Origin: Sagittula sp048553715
GTDB taxonomy: Bacteria > Pseudomonadota > Alphaproteobacteria > Rhodobacterales > Rhodobacteraceae
Direction: 5' to 3'
Assembly (NCBI RefSeq): GCF_048553715.1
Contig: NZ_JBLZNC010000004.1
Coordinates: 372,001 to 436,000, forward strand
DNA: 64,000 bases
Shown here piece by piece: positions 8,259 to 18,008 of the stretch (within the stretch, counting starts at the first letter, position 1; every line of letters begins with the position of its first letter). Below the pieces are notes generated by a model. It had not been told where the DNA came from and made no database searches. It was given only the letters and a program-made list of their open reading frames with translations. Position numbers and translations under genes: made by a program.

Positions 8259-8414
8259 GGTTTGATCCGTGGTGTTCCGGGCGTTTGCCGCGAAGGCTGC
8301 GATAAATTGCACGGAAAATTTCTTCTGATGCGAGGCTTTGTTTACCTCCTGTGACTAGGGTCGCCGGGCAATGGAATTGGTCGGCTCAGGGGGCCGGCAG
8401 AATAAAGGTGAAAC

Positions 8415-10364
8415 ATGTCCAGATTTTCGATCCGCTGGCAGATCATGTGTCTGGCAGTTCTGTTTATCGCCTGCCTGGTATTTCTGTCCGGGTTTTCCTG
8501 GCTGACGAATCGGACGTCGACGGAGACTTTTTACAGGTTCGAACGCGCGGCGCTGCAGAACAACAGCCTGAACCGCATCAAGGAACGGATTGAACAGGGC
8601 ACGGCTGATCTGCTTCATTTTTCTTCCGGGCGCGTCGGGGCTTTGGAGCAGTTCGTGCAGAACCTTTCGGCCATTCATACCGAATTGGATGATGCGGTAG
8701 ACACCTTCTACGATCAGCCGGAAACACTTGCAGCACTGCAAGACGCTCAGACGGTTGTTCAGGATTTGATCCGTTTTTCTGGTGACTTAGAAGAGGTGGC
8801 CCTGTTCGAGCGCAAAGTTACGGTCGATGCCAATTACATGCCGGATATCGATTGGCTACGCGATCATATCGCTGAGTTGCAGGACGACAGCGCCGCCGGT
8901 TTGCGTGAATTGACCCAGTCCGCGATGGATGGTTTGGCGCGCTCATCGACCTTGCTGTTGTCGACCAGCGCCCTCGTCATTTCCTTTGGTATATTGGCGG
9001 CGTTCATCTTTGGGCAGTTACTGTCACGCCCGGTTCAGCGTGCAGCGGCTGCGGTCTCTCACTTGCGGGATAAGGATTTTGAAACCGAAATTCCCGATAC
9101 GAACCGCCGAGACGAGGTCGGTGCAATCGCTGTCGGGCTGGAAGAGTTGCGCGCCAATCTTCAAGCTGCGGAAGCGGCAGAGCAAATCGTTCATGCTGAA
9201 AATGAGCGTCGTGTCGGGTTGCTGCAAGAACTGGGGAAATCCATGGCGGATTTGCGAAAGGGCTCATTGGGACGGCGTATGAAGCCGTCACAATGGTCGG
9301 ACCTTGGACCGAGTTACGTAAAGTTGTGCGAAGATTTCAATCAGCTGTCTTCCTCGCTCAGTCAATTGGTCGACTCACTGCGCAAAAGCGCCAATACGGT
9401 GGAAGGCAATGCTACGGAATTGTCCACCATGTCCGACGAGATGGCGCGCCGTGCCGAAGTCCAGGCGGCCACTCTTGAAGAATCGGCTGCAGCCTTGGAC
9501 GGGCTGGCCGTGGGAATAAAAACAGCGGCAGACCGCGCGGAAGAGGTTGACCGAAAGGTCGTGGATGGCCGCCAGCACGCAGAAGAAGGCGGGCAGGTCA
9601 TGGCTCAGGCGCTCGAGGCAATGAGTTCAATCGCCAAGTCGTCAGACCAGATCAGCCAGATAATTGGTGTGATTGACGATATCGCATTCCAGACCAATCT
9701 TTTGGCGCTGAATGCCGGTGTCGAAGCCGCACGTGCAGGTGAATCTGGCAAGGGGTTCTCGGTCGTCGCCTCCGAGGTGCGCGGACTTGCGCAACGCGCG
9801 TCCGAGTCCGCCAATGAAATCAAATCGTTGGTCTTAGGAAGTGTGACACAAGTCGAAGACGGCGAAAGATTGGTACAACAGACCAGCCATACGCTGAATC
9901 AGATCGTAGGTAATGTGACCGAGGTGTCAGAGATGGTATCGGAAATCGCCACTCTATCTAGGGAGCAGGCGGGCGGTGTCGAAGAGATCAACGTGGGTAT
10001 CGCCGAGCTCGATAAGGTGACGCAGCAAAATGCGGCGATGGTGGGTGAAACGAGCACCGCAAGCCAGCAACTCACAGTCGAAGCCACACGTCTAAGCGAC
10101 GTTCTGAACCGTTTCACCGGAGGCAAAGGCGACCCAACGCAGAGCTCCGGTCCTGCGGGTGTGCCGGAATTGTTCACACAGGCACCGCCGACGCAGCCTG
10201 CTCCCGTAGCAGTGAAACCGGCGGCGCAGGCAGCAAATTGGCAAGACGATGCCAAAGCAGTGGCACCTACGCAGCCCCATACTCCCGCAGCCAAACCGGC
10301 AAAACCTGCCGCAGCAGTAGCTGGAGAGCCGTCCGGCGGTGACGATGCTTGGGACGACTTCTAA
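8415..10364 (+). CDS. Methyl-accepting chemotaxis protein
   Basis: A 649-residue transmembrane chemoreceptor. TM1 is at about residues 8-30, followed by a periplasmic sensing domain of about 140 residues, TM2 at about 174-198, a HAMP segment, and a long cytoplasmic coiled coil. The signalling tip around residue 420 reads DDIAFQTNLLALNAGVEAARAGE, the CheA/CheW-contacting hairpin, and the flanking helices carry typical Gln/Glu-rich methylation regions. After the coiled coil comes a Pro/Ala-rich linker ending DDAWDDF, which resembles the short aromatic C-terminal tethers that recruit CheR/CheB. The ligand is unknown. An AGGTG ribosome-binding site precedes the ATG. No che genes are nearby. Confidence 0.93.
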   Translation: MSRFSIRWQIMCLAVLFIACLVFLSGFSWLTNRTSTETFYRFERAALQNNSLNRIKERIEQGTADLLHFSSGRVGALEQFVQNLSAIHTELDDAVDTFYDQPETLAALQDAQTVVQDLIRFSGDLEEVALFERKVTVDANYMPDIDWLRDHIAELQDDSAAGLRELTQSAMDGLARSSTLLLSTSALVISFGILAAFIFGQLLSRPVQRAAAAVSHLRDKDFETEIPDTNRRDEVGAIAVGLEELRANLQAAEAAEQIVHAENERRVGLLQELGKSMADLRKGSLGRRMKPSQWSDLGPSYVKLCEDFNQLSSSLSQLVDSLRKSANTVEGNATELSTMSDEMARRAEVQAATLEESAAALDGLAVGIKTAADRAEEVDRKVVDGRQHAEEGGQVMAQALEAMSSIAKSSDQISQIIGVIDDIAFQTNLLALNAGVEAARAGESGKGFSVVASEVRGLAQRASESANEIKSLVLGSVTQVEDGERLVQQTSHTLNQIVGNVTEVSEMVSEIATLSREQAGGVEEINVGIAELDKVTQQNAAMVGETSTASQQLTVEATRLSDVLNRFTGGKGDPTQSSGPAGVPELFTQAPPTQPAPVAVKPAAQAANWQDDAKAVAPTQPHTPAAKPAKPAAAVAGEPSGGDDAWDDF

Positions 10365-10368
10365 AAAG

Positions 10369-11472
10369 TTACCCGATGCGCCCGCCTTGGTCGCCGATTT
10401 GTCCGCGATGCAACAGCAAATGGTCCAGCAGAACGCAGGCCATCATCGCCTCGCCAACGGGAACGGCGCGAATGCCGACACAGGGGTCATGCCGGCCCTT
10501 GGTGATGATATCAGTGGCCTGACCTGATTTTGTGATCGTTTGCCGCGGGCGCAAGATAGAAGAGGTCGGTTTCACGGCGAAACGCACGACCACATCCTGC
10601 CCGGTGGAAATGCCGCCCAAAACGCCCCCGGCATGGTTCGAGGAATAGGTCGGCTGGCCATCATTGCCCAAGAATATCTCGTCGGCGTTCTCTTCACCGG
10701 TCAGCTCGGCCGCTGCCATGCCTTCGCCGATTTCAACGCCCTTTACTGCGTTGATCGACATCATTGCTGCAGCAAGGTCGGTGTCGAGTTTACCGTAGAT
10801 CGGCGCTCCAAGCCCTGCGGGGACTCCGCGGGCGACCACTTCGATCACGGCACCCACCGAATTGCCGGTCTTGCGAAGGCCATCAAGGTAGTCGGCCCAT
10901 TCATCTGCCGCTTGTGCGTCGGGGGTCCAAAACGGGTTCTGCGCAATCTGCGCTGCATCAAACCGTTCGCGGTCGATCTTATGCGGCCCGATTTGCGTCA
11001 TGTACCCCGTGATTTCCACGGCAGGCGCCAATTCAGACAGCGCCGCCCGCGCCAGACCGCCCGCTGCCACACGGGCCGCTGTTTCGCGCGCCGATGAACG
11101 ACCGCCTCCGCGATAGTCGCGGATACCGTATTTCTGGTAATAGGTGATATCCGCATGACCGGGCCGGAATTTTTCGGCAATATCACCATAATCCTTGGAC
11201 CGTTGATCGGTATTCTCGATCATCAGTTGGACCGAGGTACCCGTGGTCACGCCTTCGAACACGCCGGACAGAATGCGCACGGCATCAGGCTCGCGGCGTT
11301 GCGTGGTAAACTTGTTCTGGCCCGGCTTTCGCTTGTCCAGCCAATGCTGCAAAAGCGCCTCGTCCACGGGGATGCCCGGCGGGACACCATCAACCGTCGC
11401 GCCCAAGGCGGGACCGTGGCTTTCACCCCAGGTGGTGACGCGGAACAGGTGGCCAAATGTATTCAGGCTCAT
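10369..11472 (-). CDS. aroC: Chorismate synthase
   Basis: A 367-residue enzyme converting 5-enolpyruvylshikimate-3-phosphate to chorismate with reduced FMN, the last step of the shikimate pathway. Family signatures are GESHGPALGATVDG near the N terminus, the RREPDAVRILSGVFEG region, the YGIRDYRGGGRSSARETAARVAAGG motif (broken here only for naming), and MACVLLDHLL at the C terminus. Length is normal. It is convergent with the chemoreceptor gene, with only four bases between the stop codons, and divergent from the thiamine transport operon. Confidence 0.97.
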   Translation of the reverse strand: MSLNTFGHLFRVTTWGESHGPALGATVDGVPPGIPVDEALLQHWLDKRKPGQNKFTTQRREPDAVRILSGVFEGVTTGTSVQLMIENTDQRSKDYGDIAEKFRPGHADITYYQKYGIRDYRGGGRSSARETAARVAAGGLARAALSELAPAVEITGYMTQIGPHKIDRERFDAAQIAQNPFWTPDAQAADEWADYLDGLRKTGNSVGAVIEVVARGVPAGLGAPIYGKLDTDLAAAMMSINAVKGVEIGEGMAAAELTGEENADEIFLGNDGQPTYSSNHAGGVLGGISTGQDVVVRFAVKPTSSILRPRQTITKSGQATDIITKGRHDPCVGIRAVPVGEAMMACVLLDHLLLHRGQIGDQGGRIG

Positions 11473-11570
11473 GGGCGGCTCTCCTTTGCGACCCGTGGTC
11501 TAGGCCAGCATGGCCATGCGCTCAAGGGGTTTCGGCTTGTCTCTGGCGCGGCGGCCCCCTAATCTCGCGC

Positions 11571-11663
11571 CACCTCGGGGTGGCAGGCGGTGTCCTGTCT
11601 GAGATTTGCGCAACGCATAAACCCGTTGAACCTGAACCGGTTAACACCGGCGGAGGGAAGGTG
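11571..11663 (+). promoter_or_regulatory. TPP riboswitch (THI element)
   Basis: The conserved thi-box elements are in order: P1 strand CACCT (11571-11575) with CGGGGTG, CTGAGA (11599-11604), ACCCGTTGAACCTGA (11621-11635), the ACCGGTTAACACCGG P4/P5 hairpin, CGGAGGGAA (11651-11659) and the closing AGGTG (11659-11663) that pairs with the first strand. Thiamine pyrophosphate binding should repress the downstream thiBPQ genes. The expression platform between 11664 and 11721 has no clear terminator, so control of translation is more likely. Confidence 0.96.
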
Positions 11664-11721
11664 ACCACAGGCTTGACCGCCCGTGTGACGCTCCCCCTCG
11701 CCGCAAATACAGGAGTGTGCC

Positions 11722-12699
11722 ATGAAGGCATCGATATTTGCCGCGGGATTGTGTTTGGCGACCGCTGCGGCGGCGCAGGATCCAGTCCTGACAGTTTACG
11801 CCCCCGATTATTTCACCAGCGAATGGGGGCCGGGGCCGAAAATCGAAGAGCTGTTCGAGGCTGACTGCGCCTGTGATCTGCAATTCAAACCGGGAGAGCT
11901 GTTACCGCGACTGATGCTGGAGGGTGAGCGCACCGAGGCGGATGTTGTGATCGGCCTGAACTCGGACGTGACGAAGACCGCGCGCGACAGCGGCTTGTTC
12001 GCGCCGCATGGTGTAGACCTATCGGGGTTAACCTTGCCCATCGCTTGGGAAGATGACACCTTCCTGCCGTTCAACTACAGCCACACAGCTTTCGTCTATG
12101 ACGCAACAAAGACCGAAGCACCGGAGTCCTTTGATGCGCTGTTGAATGCGCCGGATGATCTGCGGTTGGTGATCCAAGACCCGCGCACCTCCATTTCCGG
12201 CCTTGCACTGGTGTTGTGGGTGCAGGCGGTTTACGGCGACGGCGCGCAGGCTGCTTGGAAAAAACTGGCACCCAAGATCGTCACCGTCACCAAAGGCTGG
12301 TCCGAAAGCTACGGTTTGTTCACCGATGGCGAGGCGGACATGGTGCTAAGCTATACGACGTCGCCGGCCTACCACCTGATTGCCGAAGAGGACGATACCA
12401 AGAAGGCCGCCATTTTCCCCGAAGGGCATTATTTCATGGTCGAACTTGCGGCCAAGGTTGCAAACAGCGACCAGCCGGAACTGGCGCAGTCGTTCATGGA
12501 TTTCATTTTGGGGGATGATTTCCAATCCATGATCGCGACGGGCAACTGGTCGATCCCTGCTGCACAGGACCCCGCGAATTGGCCAGAGGGGTTCCAGCAG
12601 CTCGACCTGCCGGAAAATGTTCTGTTCTACGATGAAGACACAGCCGCCGCCCTGCGAGATGAGGCCATCGAGGCATGGCGCGCCGCGCTCTCGCAATAA
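11722..12699 (+). CDS. thiB: Thiamine ABC transporter, substrate-binding protein
   Basis: A 325-residue periplasmic binding protein. A short signal peptide ends at about residue 18 (ATAAAAQD), and the mature chain begins VLTVYAPDYFTSEWGPGP, the usual ThiB opening. The GWSESYGLFTDGEADMVLSYTTSPAYH segment is typical of the thiamine-binding family. It captures thiamine or its phosphates in the periplasm for ThiPQ. A GGAG ribosome-binding site precedes the ATG. The 3' end overlaps thiP by 25 bases, and expression is expected to be under the upstream TPP riboswitch. Confidence 0.94.
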   Translation: MKASIFAAGLCLATAAAAQDPVLTVYAPDYFTSEWGPGPKIEELFEADCACDLQFKPGELLPRLMLEGERTEADVVIGLNSDVTKTARDSGLFAPHGVDLSGLTLPIAWEDDTFLPFNYSHTAFVYDATKTEAPESFDALLNAPDDLRLVIQDPRTSISGLALVLWVQAVYGDGAQAAWKKLAPKIVTVTKGWSESYGLFTDGEADMVLSYTTSPAYHLIAEEDDTKKAAIFPEGHYFMVELAAKVANSDQPELAQSFMDFILGDDFQSMIATGNWSIPAAQDPANWPEGFQQLDLPENVLFYDEDTAAALRDEAIEAWRAALSQ

Positions 12700-14186
12700 C
12701 GGCAGGGCTGGCGCTGACGCTTTTGACGCTGGGGCCGGTGAGTGTCATGCTCGTTCGGGCCGGGGGGTTGACCGCCCTCGGGCCCGGCGATTGGCAGGCG
12801 TTGCGCTTTACTGTCTGGCAGGCGGCTTTGTCTGCCGTGTTCAGCGTGGGGCTAGCCATTCCCGTCGCCCGAGCGTTGACGCGCCAAAGATTTCCGGGGC
12901 GGGCGATTCTGGTCACGCTGATGGGCGCGCCCTTCATTCTGCCGGTAATCGTTGCGGTCATGGGGCTGATTGCGGTTTTTGGTCGCTCGGGCGTGGTGAA
13001 TGATCTTCTGGCGCTGCTGGGCCTGTCCCGCATTGATGTCTACGGGTTGCACGGGGTCGTTCTGGCCCATGTGTTTTTCAACCTGCCACTTGCCGTGCGC
13101 ATGTTGCTGAATGGCTGGCAGGCGCAACCGACGGAACCTGTGCGCCTCGCCGCGTCCTTGGGTCTGGGGCGGTGGGCGATGTGGCGGGTGATCGATTGGC
13201 CCGTGATTGCGCGGGTCGCACCGGGCGCCTTGGTGGTGATCTTTGTGATCTGTTTGACGTCTTTTGCGGTGGCGCTGACTTTGGGTGGGGGGCCGCGTGC
13301 CACGACGGTTGAACTGGCGATCTATCAGGCGATGCGGTTTGATTTTGACTTTGGCCGTGCGGCGACGCTGGGTCTGTTGCAAGTGGCCTTGGGGATCGGG
13401 GCCGGTGTGGTGGCGCTGACGGTGGCGCCGCATGGCGGGTTTGGCATGGGGCTGGACCGTGATGTGATGCGGCGCGACGGCCACGGGGTCACACGGGGTC
13501 TGGATACGGTATGGATCGGGCTTAGCGCCGCGTTTCTGCTTGTGCCGCTGGGGGCAATCATTGCCAAGGGGCTGTCGGGGTTGCCCTTGCTGGGCGCGGA
13601 CACGCTGCGGGCGGCGGGGCATTCCTTGGCCGTGGCGGCAGTGTCGACCGCACTGTGCATGGTGTGGGCAGCGGCGCTTGCCAATCGGCGCGGAGAGCTG
13701 TTGGCACTGCTCGCCATCACCGTGTCGCCTCTGGTTTTGGGGACAGGGCTGTTCTTGCTGCTGCGCCCATTTGTGAACCCCTTTGTGATGGCGCTGCCAG
13801 TCACCGCTTTGGTCAATGCCTTGATGGGGCTGCCGTTTGCCCTGCGGATTATCACCCCACAGGCAGAGGCGGTCGCGGCAGATTACGGGCGGCTTCGGGC
13901 GTCCTTGGGCATGACCGACTGGGCATGGTTCAGGTTGGTGTGGCTGCCGCGGCTGCAACGGCCAATTGGCTTTGCGGCGGGCCTGGTGGCGGCGCTGGCC
14001 ATGGGGGATCTTGGGGTGATCGCCCTGTTCGCTGATCCTGATCGCGCCACCTTGCCCTTGCAAGTCTATCGTCTGATGGGGTCTTACCAGATGGAGGCCG
14101 CGTCCGCGGCGGCGGTCTTGTTGCTGGGGCTCAGCCTTGGCGCCTTTGTGTTGTTCGACCGGGGAGGCCGGCTTGCTAAAGCTTGA
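12675..14186 (+). CDS. thiP: Thiamine ABC transporter, permease
   Basis: A 503-residue double-length permease with about twelve hydrophobic segments, built of two homologous halves. Each half carries a BPD-type coupling-helix motif, for example EPVRLAASLGLGRWAMWRVIDWP and AVAADYGRLRASLGMTDWAWFRLV. This is the ThiP arrangement, in which one polypeptide supplies both transmembrane subunits. It starts inside the thiB coding region and runs 14 bases into thiQ, so the three genes are translationally coupled. Confidence 0.93.
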   Translation: MARRALAITAGLALTLLTLGPVSVMLVRAGGLTALGPGDWQALRFTVWQAALSAVFSVGLAIPVARALTRQRFPGRAILVTLMGAPFILPVIVAVMGLIAVFGRSGVVNDLLALLGLSRIDVYGLHGVVLAHVFFNLPLAVRMLLNGWQAQPTEPVRLAASLGLGRWAMWRVIDWPVIARVAPGALVVIFVICLTSFAVALTLGGGPRATTVELAIYQAMRFDFDFGRAATLGLLQVALGIGAGVVALTVAPHGGFGMGLDRDVMRRDGHGVTRGLDTVWIGLSAAFLLVPLGAIIAKGLSGLPLLGADTLRAAGHSLAVAAVSTALCMVWAAALANRRGELLALLAITVSPLVLGTGLFLLLRPFVNPFVMALPVTALVNALMGLPFALRIITPQAEAVAADYGRLRASLGMTDWAWFRLVWLPRLQRPIGFAAGLVAALAMGDLGVIALFADPDRATLPLQVYRLMGSYQMEAASAAAVLLLGLSLGAFVLFDRGGRLAKA

Positions 14187-14877
14187 AGACGCGACCATGT
14201 CCATGGGGCAGGCTGTCCTGCGCGCCGATCTGGCACTGGGGCCGGGAAGGCGGGTGGCAGTTCTGGGGCCCTCAGGCGCGGGGAAATCGACGCTTCTGGA
14301 TGGGATCGCAGGCTTTCGGCCGCTGGCGTCCGGACAGATCAGCTGGACGGGGCGCGACCTGACAGCCGCAGGGCCTGAACAAAGGCCTGTGTCGATCCTG
14401 TTTCAGGATGGCAACCTGTTTCCGCATTTGGATCTGGCCCGCAATCTGGGGCTGGCCCTGCGGCCTGATGGGCGCAAACCGGGCCGGGAAGAGCTGCCAC
14501 GCATCGAAGGAGCGCTAAAGCGTGTCGGACTGGAAGGAATGGCGCGTCGCAAACCGGGCACCCTGTCGGGTGGCCAGCAAAGCCGCGCCGCACTGGCGCG
14601 CGTTTTGCTGATGGCCCGCCCGGTTTTGTTGCTGGACGAACCCTTTGCCGCGCTTGGGCCGGGGCTGAAGGCCGATATGCTGGGTTTGGTGCGCGAAGTG
14701 GCGGACAGTCTGGGCGCGCTGACCATTATGGTCACCCATGCGCCCGAAGATGCGCGCCAGTTTGCGCAAGAGATCGTGCTGGTCGCAGATGGCGTGGTGC
14801 ATCCGCCCGTGCCGACCAAGGCGTTCTTTGACGTGCCGCCCAAAGCGTTCCGCACCTATATGGGGCAGGGGGGCTAG
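14173..14877 (+). CDS. thiQ: Thiamine ABC transporter, ATP-binding protein
   Basis: A 234-residue ABC ATPase. Walker A is GPSGAGKST at residues 32-40, the signature LSGGQQSRAALAR is at about 130, Walker B VLLLDEPFAAL at about 151, and the H-loop is in THAPEDAR. I place the start at a TTG (14173), which gives the usual ThiQ beginning LKLEDATMSMGQ. The longer open frame from 14137 adds residues unrelated to ABC proteins. It overlaps the end of thiP by 14 bases and completes the thiBPQ importer. Confidence 0.9.
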   Translation: MLKLEDATMSMGQAVLRADLALGPGRRVAVLGPSGAGKSTLLDGIAGFRPLASGQISWTGRDLTAAGPEQRPVSILFQDGNLFPHLDLARNLGLALRPDGRKPGREELPRIEGALKRVGLEGMARRKPGTLSGGQQSRAALARVLLMARPVLLLDEPFAALGPGLKADMLGLVREVADSLGALTIMVTHAPEDARQFAQEIVLVADGVVHPPVPTKAFFDVPPKAFRTYMGQGG

Positions 14878-14901
14878 CCCCGACCCCACAGCAGCTTAAG
14901 G

Positions 14902-14940
14902 CAAAAGAAAAGCCCCACCGAAAGGCGGGGCTTTTGCTGT
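14902..14940. terminator. Bidirectional terminator between thiQ and the bc1 operon
   Basis: AGCCCCACC-GAAA-GGCGGGGCT (one mismatch) is flanked by AAAAG on one side and CTTTTG on the other. It can therefore end both convergent transcripts. Confidence 0.88.
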
Positions 14941-14959
14941 GTTAGGGTCCGGAGCCGGA

Positions 14960-15805
14960 TCAGGCGTCTTTCTTGCCTTTGACCGGGGCCCACAGGCGCT
15001 TGTTCACGACGTAAAGCAGTGCCGACAGCACCAGCAGGAAGAACACGCCGACAAAACCGGCTTGCTTGCGTTCCATCATCTTGGGCTCTGCGGCCCACAT
15101 CAGGAAGGCCGCAACGTCTTCTGCTTCGTGGTGCAGCGAGTTGGAGTGACCATCGTCGAACTCGGTGTCTTCGCCGTACAGCGGCTGTGCCATGCCGATC
15201 CAGGAGCCCGGAACGGTGTGGTTGCCGTCTTCGTCAAGGCAGGATGCGGGGTAGCCGCCTGCCGTGAACACGGTGTTGTAGCTGCCGTCGAAATCCTCGG
15301 GCGCGCATTCAGGGGCTTCTTCGTAGCCGATCAGCAGCGAGGCGATATATTCCGCGCCGCCCATGCCCTTGAGGAACTGGTTGATGCCCAGACCGTAGGG
15401 GCCGTGAAAGCCCGCACGTTTCTTGGCCATCAGCGACAGGTCAGGCGCGTTGGCCGAGGTGACTTCCGGGAAGTGATCGGTGGGCACCGCCGGGCGGAAA
15501 TCGCCGTCACCGCCTGCCAGCTCGGGGTCCCAGACCTCGAACTGAGACGCGTAGGCAAAGACTTCGTCTTCGTTATAGCCCAGAGCCTGCAGGTCGCGGA
15601 TCGGCACGTACATCAGGCCGTGACATGCGGCGCAGACTTCGGTGTAGATCTTCAGACCACGCTGAAGCTGGTTCTGGTCGTAGGTGCCAAACGGGCCCTC
15701 GAAGGAGAAGGCAAAGTCCTCGACGTGGGCCTCGCCACCGGCCGCATATGCGCCGGTGGTCAGGCCAACGGCCGTCAGGGCCGCGAGGGTGAGTTTCTTG
15801 AACAT
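14960..15805 (-). CDS. petC: Cytochrome c1 of the bc1 complex
   Basis: A 281-residue membrane-anchored c-type cytochrome. A signal peptide (about 1-22) precedes the heme-binding CAACH at residues 58-62. A Met ligand candidate lies in WIGMAQPL, and a C-terminal hydrophobic anchor (VGVFFLLVLSALLYVV) is followed by a basic tail. It passes electrons from the Rieske protein to soluble or membrane cytochromes on the periplasmic side. The start at MFKKLTLAAL is 40 codons inside the longest frame, which begins within the cytochrome b gene. It is the last gene of the petABC operon. Confidence 0.95.
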   Translation of the reverse strand: MFKKLTLAALTAVGLTTGAYAAGGEAHVEDFAFSFEGPFGTYDQNQLQRGLKIYTEVCAACHGLMYVPIRDLQALGYNEDEVFAYASQFEVWDPELAGGDGDFRPAVPTDHFPEVTSANAPDLSLMAKKRAGFHGPYGLGINQFLKGMGGAEYIASLLIGYEEAPECAPEDFDGSYNTVFTAGGYPASCLDEDGNHTVPGSWIGMAQPLYGEDTEFDDGHSNSLHHEAEDVAAFLMWAAEPKMMERKQAGFVGVFFLLVLSALLYVVNKRLWAPVKGKKDA

Positions 15806-15824
15806 CTCTTGCGATCCTTGTTGC

Positions 15825-17165
15825 TTATTCCGCCGGAGAGACAACGGTTTTGGAACCGCCGGTCTTCGACTTGTGCGCTTCGAAGTCTTCTTCGATCGTT
15901 GCCGGACGCGGCAGCGGTTTTTCAAAGACGCCGAGCAGCGGCAGGATGACGAGGAAGTAGGCGAACCAATAGGCCGAGGCGATCAGCGAGAAGGTCGCAT
16001 AGGGTTCCTCGGCGGGCATGGCGCCCAGCCACATCAGGGCCATGAAGTCGAATGCCAGCAGCCAGAACCACCACTTGAACATCGGACGGTAACGGCCCGA
16101 ACGCACGCGGGAGGTGTCCAGCCAAGGCGCCAGCGCCATGGCGAGGATCGCACCGAACATCGCCAGAACACCAAAGAACTTGGCGTCGATGATGCCGCCG
16201 GTCACGAAGGACGCGATCTGAACAACCCAGACTTCAGAGGTGAAGGCACGCAGGATCGCGTAGAACGGCAGGAAGTACCATTCCGGCACGATGTGTGCAG
16301 GCGTCGCCAGCGGGTTCGCCTCGATGTAGTTATCGGGGTGGCCAAGGTAGTTCGGCATAAAGCCCACGATCGCAAAGAACACCGCCAGGATCACGGCAAG
16401 CGCGAAGAGGTCCTTGATCACGTAGTAGGGCCAGAACGGAACGGTGTCTTTGTCTGCCTCTGCCTTCGAGGTGCGGCGCACTTCGACACCGGTCGGGTTG
16501 TTGTTGCCCGTGGTGTGGAAGGCCCAGATGTGCACGATCACCAGACCGGCAATCACGAAGGGCAGCAGATAGTGCAGCGAGAAGAAGCGGTTCAGCGTCG
16601 CGTTGTCCACCGCCGGTCCACCCAGCAGCCATGTCTGGATCGCTTCACCGATGCCCGGAATAGCGCCGAACAGGCCGGTGATCACGGTCGCGCCCCAGAA
16701 GGACATCTGACCCCAAGGCAGAACGTAGCCCATAAAGGCGGTGCCCATCATCAGCAGGTAGATCAGCATACCGATGATCCATGTGATTTCGCGCGGGGCC
16801 TTGTACGACCCGTAGTAGAGACCACGGAAGATGTGCAGGTACACAGCGACAAAGAACAGCGACGCGCCGTTCATGTGCAGGTAACGGATGAAGTGTCCGC
16901 CATTCACGTTACGCATGATGTGCTCGACCGAGGCAAAGGCCAGATCGACATGCGGCGTGTAGTGCATCACCAATATGATGCCGGTGACGATCTGCAGTGC
17001 AAGGCAGAAGGTCAGGATGATGCCCCAGATCCACATCCAGTTGAGGTTCTTGGGGGTGGGCATCATGATTGTGTCATAGAGCAGGCCGACGATGGGCAGA
17101 CGCGTATGCGCCCACTTCTCGATGCCGGTCTTCGGCTCGTACTGATCGTGCGGGATTCCAGCCAT
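15825..17165 (-). CDS. petB: Cytochrome b of the bc1 complex
   Basis: A 446-residue integral membrane protein carrying the two b hemes and the quinol-oxidising and quinone-reducing sites. The Qo-site PEWY motif falls at residues 294-297, and the heme-ligating His pairs lie in the RYLHMNGASLFFVAVYLHIFRG region (helix B) and its helix D counterpart around SLHYLLPFVIAGLVIVHIWAFH (split here as two helices). Length and numbering match Rhodobacter cytochrome b closely. It is the middle gene of the operon; 19 bases separate it from petC and 12 from petA. Confidence 0.97.
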   Translation of the reverse strand: MAGIPHDQYEPKTGIEKWAHTRLPIVGLLYDTIMMPTPKNLNWMWIWGIILTFCLALQIVTGIILVMHYTPHVDLAFASVEHIMRNVNGGHFIRYLHMNGASLFFVAVYLHIFRGLYYGSYKAPREITWIIGMLIYLLMMGTAFMGYVLPWGQMSFWGATVITGLFGAIPGIGEAIQTWLLGGPAVDNATLNRFFSLHYLLPFVIAGLVIVHIWAFHTTGNNNPTGVEVRRTSKAEADKDTVPFWPYYVIKDLFALAVILAVFFAIVGFMPNYLGHPDNYIEANPLATPAHIVPEWYFLPFYAILRAFTSEVWVVQIASFVTGGIIDAKFFGVLAMFGAILAMALAPWLDTSRVRSGRYRPMFKWWFWLLAFDFMALMWLGAMPAEEPYATFSLIASAYWFAYFLVILPLLGVFEKPLPRPATIEEDFEAHKSKTGGSKTVVSPAE

Positions 17166-17177
17166 GTTATGCGCTCC

Positions 17178-17774
17178 TTAACCCAGCAGGATGGTGTTGG
17201 CGTCGACCCAGGAGGTCGGCGGGACGGGCAGGTTTTCCGGCGCGGGGCCTTTGCGGATGCGGCCTGCGAGGTCGTAGTGTGACCCGTGGCAGGGGCAGAA
17301 CCAGCCGCCAAAATCGCCCGCGTCGCCCAGCGGCACACAGCCAAGGTGCGTACAAACGCCCATCTGGACCAGCCAGCTGCCTTCGGCCTCTTCCGAGCCG
17401 TCGGGGTTCGGAATGGTGCGGTTTGCGTCGGTGGCGGGGGCCGATCCGTCGATGTTGTCGTTCCGCGCGAGCGGGTCAACAACGCTGACACCGTTTGCGA
17501 ATTCTTCGTCCTGGGCCTGGGCCTTGGCGATCTCGTCTTCGGTCCGGTGGCGGATAAAGACAGGCTTGCCCAACCATTTGACCGTCAGCTGGGTGCCCGG
17601 TGCTACACCGGAAATATCCACACGAATGGTGGACAGCGCCCGCACATCGGCAGAGGGGTTCATCTGGTTGACCAGCGGCCAAATCGCCGCGCCCGCGGTG
17701 ACGGCCCCGGCGCCGGCTGCGGCGTAGTAGAGGAAGTCCCTGCGGGTGGCATCATGATCGTCAGCGTGTGACAC
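17178..17774 (-). CDS. petA: Rieske iron-sulfur protein of the bc1 complex
   Basis: A 198-residue protein with an N-terminal twin-arginine type signal anchor (TRRDFLYYAAAGAGAV) and a periplasmic [2Fe-2S] domain. The cluster ligands are in CTHLGC (Cys141 with His143) and CPCHGSHYD (Cys160 with His163); the two remaining Cys form the usual disulfide. The start is a GTG at 17774 preceded by GGGAG. It is the first gene of petABC. The 234 bases upstream separate it from the divergent outer-membrane protein gene. Confidence 0.97.
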   Translation of the reverse strand: MSHADDHDATRRDFLYYAAAGAGAVTAGAAIWPLVNQMNPSADVRALSTIRVDISGVAPGTQLTVKWLGKPVFIRHRTEDEIAKAQAQDEEFANGVSVVDPLARNDNIDGSAPATDANRTIPNPDGSEEAEGSWLVQMGVCTHLGCVPLGDAGDFGGWFCPCHGSHYDLAGRIRKGPAPENLPVPPTSWVDANTILLG

Positions 17775-18008
17775 GATTGTCGCTCCCTAAGTTCGGGGCC
17801 CGAGGAAGCGCCCTCCGGCCGAGATACGTCAAAACGCACGGGCGAGTCTTTGCCGACTCTCCCGCGCGCTTTCTGAGGCGTATCTACCCGCCGGTTTTGT
17901 TGTGGTAAAGCGTACAAAAGACACAGTTTGATGGTCGTGCGGATGTGTCGCGGTTGAAACCCACCTTTTAGCGGACTACGTGCGCCACAAACAGCAGGAG
18001 TGCTTCGG

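Noticed and set aside
15684..17282. 532-codon plus-strand open frame opposite the bc1 operon
   Set aside because: Cytochrome b, cytochrome c1 and Rieske proteins are unambiguous on the minus strand.
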